In this document: in pieces, positions 7,847-13,784 of the stretch
Layout of the letters: every line of letters begins with the position of its first letter
How positions within the stretch are numbered: position 1 is the first letter of the stretch
NCBI GenBank assembly: GCA_044221805.1
Contig: JBGAOK010000100.1
Location: 1-13,784 of the forward strand
Source: Meridianimarinicoccus sp044221805
GTDB lineage: Bacteria > Pseudomonadota > Alphaproteobacteria > Rhodobacterales > Rhodobacteraceae
Reading direction: 5' to 3'
DNA length: 13,784 nt
Notes under the pieces: model-generated
What the model was told of the DNA's origin: nothing
Database searches by the model: none
The model's input: the letters and a program-made list of their open reading frames with translations, nothing else
Translations under genes and position numbers: made by a program

Positions 7847-8781
7847 AACCTGATGTGCTGATGCTCTACCCGACGCGCCCGAAGGCGATGGCCGCGCTCG
7901 AGACGTCCTATGCGCTGCACCGCTATGACACGGCCCTGGACAAGGCGGCGGTGCTGGCGGCGGCGGGGCCGGTCTGCCGGGCGATCGTCACCAACGGCCA
8001 TGCCAGCCTGACCCGCGAGATGCTGGCGCAGCTGCCCAAGCTCGAGATCGTCGCCTGTTCCTCGGCCGGGTATGAATCAATCGACGTGGCGGCGCTGACC
8101 GAGCGGGGCATCCGGCTGACCAACACCTCGGCCGCGCTCTATGACGACGTCGCCGACACGGCGCTGCTGCTGATGCTGGCGGCCCGGCGCGATCTGGTCC
8201 GCGCCCATGCCTATGTCGCCTCGGGCGACTGGGGGCGGAAGGGCATGTATCCGCTGCAATCCTCGATCCGGGGCAAGCGGGTCGGCATCGTCGGCATGGG
8301 CACGATCGGCAAGGCGATCGCCCGACGCTGCGAGCTGTTGGGCGTCGGGATCGCCTATTACGCCCGCAGCGACAAGGGGGTGCCCTGGCGCTTCGTGCCG
8401 GACCTGGAGGCCCTGGCGCGGGACTCCGACATCCTGATCGTGATCGTTCCCGGCGGACCCGAGACCGAAAGGCTGATCGACGCCCGGATCCTCGCCGCGC
8501 TGGGGCCGGCGGGCACGCTGATCAACGTCGCCCGCGGCAGCGTGGTGGACGAGGACGCGCTGATCGCCGCACTGAGCACGGGCGCTCTGGGGTCGGCGGG
8601 ACTGGATGTGTTCCGGAACGAGCCGGACCCGGACCCGGCCCTGACCGCCCTGCCCAACGTCACGCTTTATCCCCACCATGCTTCGGGCACCGAGGAGACC
8701 AGGGATGCCATGGCGCAGCTGGTGGTGGACAACCTTGCCGCCTTCTATGCCGGCCGGCCGTTGCTGACCCCGGTGAACTGA
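7843..8781 (+). CDS. D-2-hydroxyacid dehydrogenase (glyoxylate/hydroxypyruvate reductase-like)
   Basis: This 312-residue cytoplasmic NAD(P)H-dependent enzyme should interconvert a 2-keto acid and the D-2-hydroxy acid. The Rossmann motif G151-M-G-T-I-G156 follows VGIV. The catalytic triad is Arg231 (NVARGS), Glu260 (FRNEP) and His278 (YPHHAS), where relatives have a PH-x-(A/G)S motif. Length is normal for the family. The ATG at 7843 is preceded by GGAGG at 7831-7835 with a 7-nt spacer and overlaps the TGA of the decayed ABC ATPase. The frame is open further upstream, but that part is antisense-like and overlaps the remnant. The operon remnant suggests the substrate was once imported by a peptide-type ABC transporter. 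Substrate class (glyoxylate, hydroxypyruvate, 2-ketogluconate) cannot be fixed from sequence. Confidence 0.92.
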   Translation: MKPDVLMLYPTRPKAMAALETSYALHRYDTALDKAAVLAAAGPVCRAIVTNGHASLTREMLAQLPKLEIVACSSAGYESIDVAALTERGIRLTNTSAALYDDVADTALLLMLAARRDLVRAHAYVASGDWGRKGMYPLQSSIRGKRVGIVGMGTIGKAIARRCELLGVGIAYYARSDKGVPWRFVPDLEALARDSDILIVIVPGGPETERLIDARILAALGPAGTLINVARGSVVDEDALIAALSTGALGSAGLDVFRNEPDPDPALTALPNVTLYPHHASGTEETRDAMAQLVVDNLAAFYAGRPLLTPVN

Positions 8782-8845
8782 CGCCGGCCACCAATGCGTC
8801 CCGCCACCACCCCACGGGGAATGGTCTGGCGCCCGGCCCGGCGCG

Positions 8846-9304
8846 TCAGGCGAGATCGGGGTTCAGCTTCAGCACCCGATAATTCAGCGCCGCGGCGATG
8901 CTGACCCAGCACAGGTAAGGGACGAACATCAGGCCGGCCAGGGTGTCGAGCCGGAACAGCGCCAGTGTGCCAAAGGCCACCGCGAACCACAGCAGCGCGA
9001 CCACGACCAGTCCCAGCCAGGCCCGCTTCAGGCCGAAGAACACCGGCGTCCAGATCGCGTTCAGCGCCACCTGCAGCGACCACAGAGCCATGGCAAGGCC
9101 GGCGTCGGGCAAGTTCGCGACACGCGCCCCGGCTGCCGCAATCAGGATGTAGAGGGTGGTCCAGACCACCGGGAAAACCCGGTCGGGCGGCGTGAAACCG
9201 GGCTTCTGCAACTGGCGGTACCACTCGCCGGGCGGAAACAGGGCGCCGGTGGAACCGGCGGCGAGACAGGCGGCCAACAGGACGACGAAGATGATCCAAG
9301 TCAT
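8846..9304 (-). CDS. tspO: TspO/MBR family tryptophan-rich membrane protein
   Basis: This is a 152-residue integral membrane protein with five predicted helices (about 3-23, 44-63, 71-92, 95-117 and 121-145). Family marks are W28-Y29 with QKPGFTPP, FPVVWTTLY at 44-52, WTPVFF at 85-90, and the C-terminal PYLCW...LN block (129-141). In Rhodobacter, TspO binds porphyrins and modulates pigment gene expression, and the same general role is inferred here. I chose the ATG at 9302-9304 because it starts directly at the first helix; an in-frame upstream extension to 9388 is polar and unlike the family. No Shine-Dalgarno sequence is visible before this ATG. The gene converges on the dehydrogenase gene and diverges from the LacI-type gene; no functional link to either is evident. 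Confidence 0.93.
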   Translation of the reverse strand: MTWIIFVVLLAACLAAGSTGALFPPGEWYRQLQKPGFTPPDRVFPVVWTTLYILIAAAGARVANLPDAGLAMALWSLQVALNAIWTPVFFGLKRAWLGLVVVALLWFAVAFGTLALFRLDTLAGLMFVPYLCWVSIAAALNYRVLKLNPDLA

Positions 9305-9311
9305 GCCAGTC

Positions 9312-9340
9312 GAGCTAGTCCGATGCGGCACCGGGATCAA
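9312..9340 (-). promoter_or_regulatory. weak candidate promoter for tspO
   Basis: On the minus strand TTGATC (9335-9340) and TAGCTC (9312-9317) lie 17 bp apart, with the -10 ending only 7 bp before the tspO ATG. If used, transcription would start at or very near the start codon, which would fit the missing Shine-Dalgarno sequence. The match is weak. Confidence 0.2.
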
Positions 9341-9458
9341 GCCCGGCCGGCCCCGCGGTACAGAATCGCTCCGGTCCGCATCCCGCACTCACAAGGGCAA
9401 AGGACGCGATCTGCCATCAGGACGGTTCCCAATCCGTTCGTGGCGTGGCAGGGTCGGA

Positions 9459-9472
9459 CGGGAACGTTTCGG
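9459..9472. promoter_or_regulatory. candidate LacI-type operator, copy 1
   Basis: CGGGAACGTTTCGG matches the idealised palindrome CCGAAACGTTTCGG at 12 of 14 positions and has the central CG typical of LacI-family operators. It lies upstream of the LacI-type gene, with its centre 56 bp before that of copy 2. The pair could hold a regulator tetramer or loop. Confidence 0.45.
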
Positions 9473-9514
9473 GCGACGGCTGCCAGCCTCCTCGACCGCC
9501 GCCGGGCACGACTT

Positions 9515-9528
9515 CCGAAAGGTTTCGG
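9515..9528. promoter_or_regulatory. candidate LacI-type operator, copy 2
   Basis: CCGAAA and TTTCGG form a perfect inverted repeat around GG. It matches the idealised CCGAAACGTTTCGG at 13 of 14 positions and ends 58 bp before the regulator's ATG. The position fits autoregulation of the LacI-type gene. Confidence 0.55.
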
Positions 9529-9586
9529 CTGCCCCGTCCGGAAGCTGGGGCGAGCATGTCGCGAGCAGAGCAGGAAAGCCGACCGG

Positions 9587-10630
9587 ATGACCACACTGAA
9601 GGATCTGAGCCGCCATCTGGGCCTGTCAGTGACCCAGGTCAGCCGGGCCCTGAACGGCCATTCCGATGTCAGCGAAGCGACCCGCTTTCGCGTCGAGGAA
9701 GCCGCCAAGAAACTGAAATACATTCCGAATGTATCGGCCCGCCGGCTCGTTTCCGGGCGGTCCGGCATGGTCGGCTTCGTCGAACGCTCGTATCCCGGGA
9801 TCGCCCGCGACACCATCCTGCTGGAAACCGTCACCGGGCTGTCCAGCCGCTTTTCCGAACGCGGCATGCAGTTCGTGCTGCACCTGAGCCCGGACAAGGA
9901 CGGTGGCGACGGACGCGACATGGTGCCGGTCTATGAACGGCTCGCCATCGGCGGCGGGCTGGACGGGTTCGTGCTGACCAATCCGCGCCGCGACGACCCG
10001 CGGATCCGCAGCCTGCAACAGCTGGGCGTGCCCTTCGTGGTGCATGGCCGGGGCGATCTCGACCCGCCCTACCCGTTCGTCGACATCGACAACCTTGGCA
10101 TCGGGCGGCAGCTGACCGAGCACCTGATCAGCCACGGCCACTGCCGGATTGCCCTGATCAACGCGGACGAGGCCTTCGCGTTTGCGGCCTATCGCAGACA
10201 AGGCTACCGCGAGGCGCTGGCGGCGGCAGGGCTGCCCGCCCCGCCGAGGCTGGTCCGGCAAGGGCGCATGACCGACGGGCTCGGGATGATCGCCACGGCG
10301 CAGATCTTTGCCGCGCGGGACCTGCAGCCGACCGCGATCATCTGTAGTAATATGTTGATTGCAAGGGGTGTATTTTCGGCTTTGGACGCCCTTGGCCTGT
10401 CTGTGCCGAAAGATGTCTCGGTCGTGGCCCATGACGACGCAGCGGCCGATGTCCATCCCGGGCACTTCTATCCGCAGCTGACGGTGACCCGTTCGCCCCT
10501 GTCGCTGAGTTGGGATCCGCTGGCCGAGACCTTGGTCCGCGCCATCGAGGGAACCGAGACGGACGGGCTGCAGACCTTCCTGCCGATCGAGTTCCGCGAG
10601 GGCGGATCGGTCGGCCCTGCCCCCGGCTGA
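9587..10630 (+). CDS. LacI-family transcriptional regulator
   Basis: This is a 347-residue sugar-responsive DNA-binding regulator. An N-terminal LacI helix-turn-helix (residues 3-24: LKDLSRHLGLS, TQVSRALNG) is followed by SEATR and a hinge (SARRLVSGRS, 50-59) with Leu54 at the minor-groove intercalation position. A periplasmic-binding-protein-like effector domain runs to the end and includes TAIICSN, LGLSVPKDVSVVAHDD and a DP-x-AE-type tail motif. I chose the ATG at 9587 because it starts directly at the helix-turn-helix and AGGAAAG lies 8 nt upstream; the longer open frame upstream is not protein-like. Two candidate operators precede it and a third lies before the ThuA-family gene, so it likely controls itself and that pair. 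A patch at about 10336-10385 is unusually AT-rich for this gene. The effector is unknown; a sugar or 3-keto sugar is inferred from the neighbours. Confidence 0.94.
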   Translation: MTTLKDLSRHLGLSVTQVSRALNGHSDVSEATRFRVEEAAKKLKYIPNVSARRLVSGRSGMVGFVERSYPGIARDTILLETVTGLSSRFSERGMQFVLHLSPDKDGGDGRDMVPVYERLAIGGGLDGFVLTNPRRDDPRIRSLQQLGVPFVVHGRGDLDPPYPFVDIDNLGIGRQLTEHLISHGHCRIALINADEAFAFAAYRRQGYREALAAAGLPAPPRLVRQGRMTDGLGMIATAQIFAARDLQPTAIICSNMLIARGVFSALDALGLSVPKDVSVVAHDDAAADVHPGHFYPQLTVTRSPLSLSWDPLAETLVRAIEGTETDGLQTFLPIEFREGGSVGPAPG

Positions 10631-10682
10631 GCGACACTGCGACGGGCCGCCCGCACATGGCACTGCCGCAGCGTCAACCCGA

Positions 10683-10712
10683 TTGACAGCCAACCGTCGA
10701 TTCTGGTATCCG
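10683..10712 (+). promoter_or_regulatory. candidate promoter for the ThuA/oxidoreductase pair
   Basis: A perfect -35 TTGACA (10683-10688) is followed after 18 bp by TATCCG (10707-10712), a poor -10 match. The operator at 10718-10731 would sit at the transcription start, a classic repression position. No other consensus -35 element stands out in this spacer. Confidence 0.35.
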
Positions 10713-10717
10713 GTGCT

Positions 10718-10731
10718 CCGAAACGATTTGG
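10718..10731. promoter_or_regulatory. candidate LacI-type operator, copy 3
   Basis: CCGAAACGATTTGG has the central CG and matches the idealised CCGAAACGTTTCGG at 12 of 14 positions. It is identical to copy 2 at 11 of 14. It lies just after the TTGACA element and before the ThuA-family gene, linking that gene to the LacI-type regulator. Confidence 0.5.
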
Positions 10732-11103
10732 ATTTCACCACCCGGCCGCACCGCCGGCAAGGGCGGGCGATCCGGGGGACCCGCGGGGCGCAGGCCCGGC
10801 GGACAAGGGAGGACGCGAACGGCGCCGCAGGACGGCGGCCCATCCTGCAGGATGGACGGCACCCGCCGCTCCTGCAGGGATCCCGACCACATCCGGACCA
10901 TCGCCGCGTCCGCCCGAATTGCGCCATCGCCGGCGACGTCGGCAAGGCGCCACCGCCTCGCCACATCGTCCCAGCCGCACCCGCCAGCCCTGCCGTCCGA
11001 CCGTCCTGCCCGGCGGCGCCGGCCCCGGCCTGCTGCGGCCGGTCCAACCGAACCACGACCCGGCGCGGCAGCGACCCGCCGGCAGACTGTCAGGGGAAGC
11101 AGA

Positions 11104-11889
11104 ATGACCATCAGAGCACTTGTCTGGGGCGAGAACGTCCACGAGCAGAAAAGCCGGATCGTCGCCGGCATCTATCCCGACGGCATGCACGCCTGCATCG
11201 CCGGCGCCCTGACCGAGGATGCCGGCATCGGCGCCGAAACCGCGGTGCTGCAGGACCCGGACCATGGCATCAGCGCCGAACGGCTGGCCCGGACCGACGT
11301 CCTGCTGTGGTGGCGCCACGCCGCCCATGGCGACGTCTCTGACGCGGTGGTCGAGACGGTGTGCGAGGCGGTCTGGGCGGGCATGGGCATCATCTTCCTG
11401 CACTCGGCGCATTTCTCGAAGCCGTTCAAGCGGCTGATGGGCACGCCGTGCAACCTGACCTGGCGCGAGGCGGGCGAACGCGAGCGACTCTGGTTGACCG
11501 CCCGCCACCACCCGATCGCCGCCGGCCTGCCCGAGCATTTCGAGCTCGAGCACGAGGAGATGTACGGCGAACCCTTCGGCGTGCCCGAGCCGATGGAGAC
11601 CGTCTTCGTCAGCTGGTTCCAGGGCGGCGAGGTGTTCCGCTCGGGCCTGACCTGGCGCCGCGGTGCGGGCAAGGTGTTCTATTTCCGGCCCGGCCACGAG
11701 ACCTATCCGACTTATCACGACGCCAATGTGCGGCAGGTGCTGCGGAATGCGGTCCGCTGGGCGCACAATCCCGAACCGCGCCTGCCCAACCCGACCGCCG
11801 CCCCCAACGTGCCGGTCGAGGCCGCGCTCGAGCCGATCGAGGAACGCGGCCCGCGCCTGCACCAGGACGGCGAGGCAGGCTACCGCTAG
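11104..11889 (+). CDS. ThuA-family (trehalose-utilization-like) protein
   Basis: This 261-residue cytoplasmic protein has the ThuA fold, a class I glutamine-amidotransferase-like alpha/beta fold. Family blocks are WGENVHE (8-14), DVLLWWRHAAH (65-75), GMGIIFLHSAH (93-103, His100), LEHEEMYGEPF (148-158) and FYFRPGHETYPTYH (192-205). Such proteins act with a Gfo/Idh/MocA partner in trehalose-type disaccharide catabolism through 3-keto intermediates in rhizobia, and a similar role is inferred. The ATG at 11104 is preceded by AGGGGAAG at good spacing; an in-frame extension to 10852 is low-complexity and rejected. The oxidoreductase gene follows after 52 bp on the same strand, so the two are likely co-transcribed under the LacI-type regulator. 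The exact substrate is unknown. Confidence 0.9.
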   Translation: MTIRALVWGENVHEQKSRIVAGIYPDGMHACIAGALTEDAGIGAETAVLQDPDHGISAERLARTDVLLWWRHAAHGDVSDAVVETVCEAVWAGMGIIFLHSAHFSKPFKRLMGTPCNLTWREAGERERLWLTARHHPIAAGLPEHFELEHEEMYGEPFGVPEPMETVFVSWFQGGEVFRSGLTWRRGAGKVFYFRPGHETYPTYHDANVRQVLRNAVRWAHNPEPRLPNPTAAPNVPVEAALEPIEERGPRLHQDGEAGYR

Positions 11890-11941
11890 GCCCCCTCCGC
11901 CCCCCGGCGCCCAACCGCAGCCCAGACCCCCGGAGCCCCCC

Positions 11942-13006
11942 ATGACCACTGCAGCCCCGCCGCGCCCCGTGCGCATCCTGATCCTCGGCACCGGCAACAT
12001 GGCGAAAAGCCATGTGGAGGCCTATGCCGACGTCCCCGGCGCCGAGATCGTCGCCGGCATCGACCCCCGCCCCGAGGTGCTGGCCGACTTCTGCCGGACC
12101 CACACCATCCCGCGCGGCTTCACCAGCCTCGAGGAGGCGCTGGCCTGGGACGATTTCGATGCGGTTTCGAACGTGACGCCCGACGCGGCGCATTATGCGA
12201 CGACCATGCCGCTGCTGGCCGCCGGCAAGCATGTCCTGTGCGAGAAGCCGCTGGCCACCAGCCATGCCGAGGCGATGGCAATGGCCGACGCCGCCGACGC
12301 CGCGGGCCTCGCCAACATGGTGAACCTGTCCTATCGCCACGTGGTCCCGGCCCTGCCCATGGCGGCAGAGATGGTCGCCGACGGCGTGCTCGGCAGCCTG
12401 CGCCATTTCGAGGCGTCCTATCTGCAAAGCTGGCTGACCCAGCCGGCCTGGGGCGACTGGCGCACCGATCCGCGCTGGCTGTGGCGGCTGTCGACCGAAC
12501 ACGGCTCGAAAGGCGTGCTGGGCGATGTGGGCATCCATATCCTCGACTTCGCCACCTTCGCCGCCGGGTCAATGCCCGCCGACATTTCCTGCCGGCTGAA
12601 GACCTTCGCCAAGGCGCCGGGGCACCGGATCGGCGAATACCGGCTGGATGCCAACGACAGCTTCGTGATGCATCTGGAGCTTGAGGACGGCGCCATCGGT
12701 ACGATCTCGGCCAGCCGCTATGCGCCGGGCCATCACAATGACCTGCGCCTGCGGCTGTTCGGCGACAAGGGCGGCATGCTGGTCAGCTACGAGGACGGCG
12801 TCAGCCGGCTGGCGGTCTGCCTGGGCGACGACCTGCTGACCGGCACTTGGCGCGAGGTCGAGACCCCGAAGGTGCCGACGATCTACCAGCGCTTCGTCGA
12901 TGCCGCCCGCGGCGACGGCCCGTCCGACCCCGATTTCGCCCGCGGCGCGGCGCTTCAGGCGGTGCTGGACGCGGCCGAGGCTGACGGCCTTGGCAACCTC
13001 GACTGA
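11942..13006 (+). CDS. Gfo/Idh/MocA-family oxidoreductase (ThuB-like)
   Basis: This 354-residue NAD(P)-dependent sugar oxidoreductase is probably the partner of the upstream ThuA-family protein. The N-terminal Rossmann motif G16-T-G-N-M-A21 is followed by SNVTPDAAHY (76-85) and the family catalytic motif C-Glu101-Lys102-Pro103. The C-terminal domain carries GVLGDVGIHILD (191-202), whose Asp195 and His199 fit the family's active-site pair. In this family Lys102 and the His assist hydride transfer at a sugar hydroxyl. In ThuB-type enzymes the 3-position of a glucosyl unit is oxidised; that specificity is inferred from context only. The ATG at 11942 follows CGGAG with a short spacer. No signal peptide is seen, so it should act in the cytoplasm. 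Length is normal for the family. Confidence 0.93.
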   Translation: MTTAAPPRPVRILILGTGNMAKSHVEAYADVPGAEIVAGIDPRPEVLADFCRTHTIPRGFTSLEEALAWDDFDAVSNVTPDAAHYATTMPLLAAGKHVLCEKPLATSHAEAMAMADAADAAGLANMVNLSYRHVVPALPMAAEMVADGVLGSLRHFEASYLQSWLTQPAWGDWRTDPRWLWRLSTEHGSKGVLGDVGIHILDFATFAAGSMPADISCRLKTFAKAPGHRIGEYRLDANDSFVMHLELEDGAIGTISASRYAPGHHNDLRLRLFGDKGGMLVSYEDGVSRLAVCLGDDLLTGTWREVETPKVPTIYQRFVDAARGDGPSDPDFARGAALQAVLDAAEADGLGNLD

Positions 13007-13078
13007 CGCGGACCGGCCAGCGCATCGGCGCCCGCCGGGACCCGGACGGCGCGCCGGCGAGGGGCGGGCGATCCTCCT

Positions 13079-13092
13079 GCCCCGACCGGGGC
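13079..13092. terminator. possible bidirectional hairpin between convergent genes
   Basis: GCCCCGACCGGGGC is self-complementary apart from its central AC. It lies in the 109-bp gap between the convergent oxidoreductase and thiamine-diphosphate-enzyme genes. The stem is short and no T-run follows on either strand, so intrinsic termination is only a possibility. Confidence 0.25.
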
Positions 13093-13115
13093 GGTGATCC
13101 GCGCCGGCCGACGCC

Positions 13116-13784
13116 TCAGCCTTGCCCGGCGGCGGCCAGCGCCGCGGCGCGCAGGGCGCTGAGGCTCTGGCGCGGCGTCAGCGCCTCGGGCGAGATCACC
13201 AGATCGAGGACCGCCCCGGTGGTCGAGGCCATGGCGCGCTCGAAGGCCGGGGCGAAGTCGGCGGTGGTCTCGACCCGTTCGGCGTGGAAGCCGTAAGCCC
13301 GCCCCAGCGCGACGAAATCCGGGTTCTGCGTCATCGTGGTGCCCGAGACCCGCGCCGGGAAATGGCGTTCCTGATGCGCCCGGATGGTGCCGTAGATGCC
13401 GTTGTTCAGGATCAGGATGATCGGCTGGGCGCCGTGCTGCAGGGCCGTGGCCAGTTCGGCGCTAGTCATCTGGAAATCGCCGTCGCCGGCGAAGCACAGC
13501 ACGGTGCGCCCGGGCTCGACGATCTTCGCCGCGATCGCCGCCGGCACGCCATAGCCCATGGCGCCGGATTGCGGCGCCAGCAGCCGCGCCTCGCGCCCGT
13601 ATTTCAGGAACCGGCTGGGCCAGACGGTGAAGTTGCCGGCGCCGTTGGTGACGATGGCATCGGCCGGCAGCCGGTCGCGCAGGATGGCCGCGACCTTGCC
13701 CATGTCCACCGGCGACGGCTGGTCGGGCAGGTCGAAACCGGCCTCGTACGCCGCCCGAGCGGACCGGCGCCAGTCGCCCCAGCC
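13116..13784 (-). CDS. thiamine-diphosphate-dependent enzyme, acetolactate-synthase superfamily, N-terminus beyond the right edge
   Basis: Only the last 222 residues are visible, and they form the thiamine-diphosphate-binding C-terminal domain. The metal/cofactor motif runs from GDGDFQM to ILNNGIYG, preceded by QSGAMGYGVPAA. The block RAHQERHFP...GTTMTQNPDF is common in IlvB-like proteins annotated as general thiamine-diphosphate enzymes. The frame continues without a stop to the window edge, so the internal GTG at 13707-13709 is not the start. These enzymes use the cofactor to cleave or join carbon-carbon bonds next to a carbonyl, often starting from pyruvate or another 2-keto acid. The substrate-selecting N-terminal half lies outside the window. 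It converges on the Gfo/Idh/MocA gene, so a shared pathway is possible but not shown. Confidence 0.9.
   Translation of the reverse strand, partial: GWGDWRRSARAAYEAGFDLPDQPSPVDMGKVAAILRDRLPADAIVTNGAGNFTVWPSRFLKYGREARLLAPQSGAMGYGVPAAIAAKIVEPGRTVLCFAGDGDFQMTSAELATALQHGAQPIILILNNGIYGTIRAHQERHFPARVSGTTMTQNPDFVALGRAYGFHAERVETTADFAPAFERAMASTTGAVLDLVISPEALTPRQSLSALRAAALAAAGQG

Larger units (their letters stand above)
10631..11103. other. 473-bp spacer and probable leader region before the ThuA-family gene
   Basis: No convincing gene is present. Two plus-strand frames stay open, but they give low-complexity Arg/Pro/Ala protein, as expected by chance at this GC content. The left part has a promoter-like element and an operator (listed separately). 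The middle carries the perfect 16-bp palindrome CCATCCTGCAGGATGG (10840-10855) and a second CCTGCAGG (10871-10878), with centres 27 bp apart. If transcription starts near 10718, the mRNA leader would be close to 390 nt, long enough to hold a structured element; I recognise no known riboswitch. Confidence 0.5.

Noticed and set aside
8780..8847. Possible terminator hairpin between the dehydrogenase gene and tspO (GACGCCGG with CCGGCGCGTC)
   Set aside because: The arms need a 2-nt bulge and are about 50 bp apart, with no T-run, so the pairing is likely chance in GC-rich DNA.
9323..9586. 88-codon N-terminal extension of the LacI-type regulator
   Set aside because: LacI proteins start at the helix-turn-helix. 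The extension is Arg-rich noise covering the operators.
10683..11342. 219-codon plus-strand ORF across the ThuA leader
   Set aside because: It is low-complexity and runs into the ThuA gene out of frame.

Overview
The window is very GC-rich DNA with few TTA, CTA or TCA codons. Its genes look like those of an alphaproteobacterium, most likely a member of the Rhodobacterales: a TspO close to the Rhodobacter type, a LacI/ThuA/Gfo-Idh sugar module, and a dipeptide-type ABC ATPase remnant. This placement is inferred from gene content and composition, not from a marker gene.

Left half, positions 1-6715, minus strand. One open reading frame fills this region and runs off the left edge. I read it in pieces, and every catalytic motif I checked falls in the same frame. 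It is an iterative type I polyketide/fatty-acid synthase of the PfaA (secondary-lipid) kind. The visible order is: unassigned N-terminal region with a faint half-barrel, nitronate-monooxygenase/enoyl-reductase-like domain, ketosynthase, acyltransferase, Ala/Pro linker, one ACP, then the start of a ketoreductase. The visible part is 2,238 residues. The long plus-strand ORFs over this region are antisense shadows.

Positions 6716-7390 are a less GC-rich, largely non-coding spacer between divergent units. It holds a candidate promoter and a palindromic operator for the synthase, and a possible 23-codon leader ORF in the same frame as the synthase.

Positions 7391-8781, plus strand. A decayed dipeptide/oligopeptide ABC-transporter ATPase fragment has lost its Walker B block in frame. 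It ends in an ATGA overlap with an intact D-2-hydroxyacid dehydrogenase, so the two once formed an operon. tspO (8846-9304, minus) follows convergently.

Positions 9459-13006, plus strand, form a sugar-catabolic module: a LacI-family regulator, a ThuA-family protein and a Gfo/Idh/MocA oxidoreductase. Three copies of a 14-bp LacI-type operator near CCGAAACGTTTCGG are visible. Two lie upstream of the regulator, and one lies just downstream of a TTGACA promoter-like element in the spacer before the ThuA gene. Together they suggest autoregulation plus control of the catabolic pair, probably in 3-keto-sugar (trehalose-like) chemistry. No sugar transporter is present in the window.

The right edge (13116-13784, minus) holds the C-terminal part of a thiamine-diphosphate enzyme of the acetolactate-synthase superfamily, convergent with the oxidoreductase. 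I see no tRNA, rRNA, CRISPR array or intact insertion sequence.
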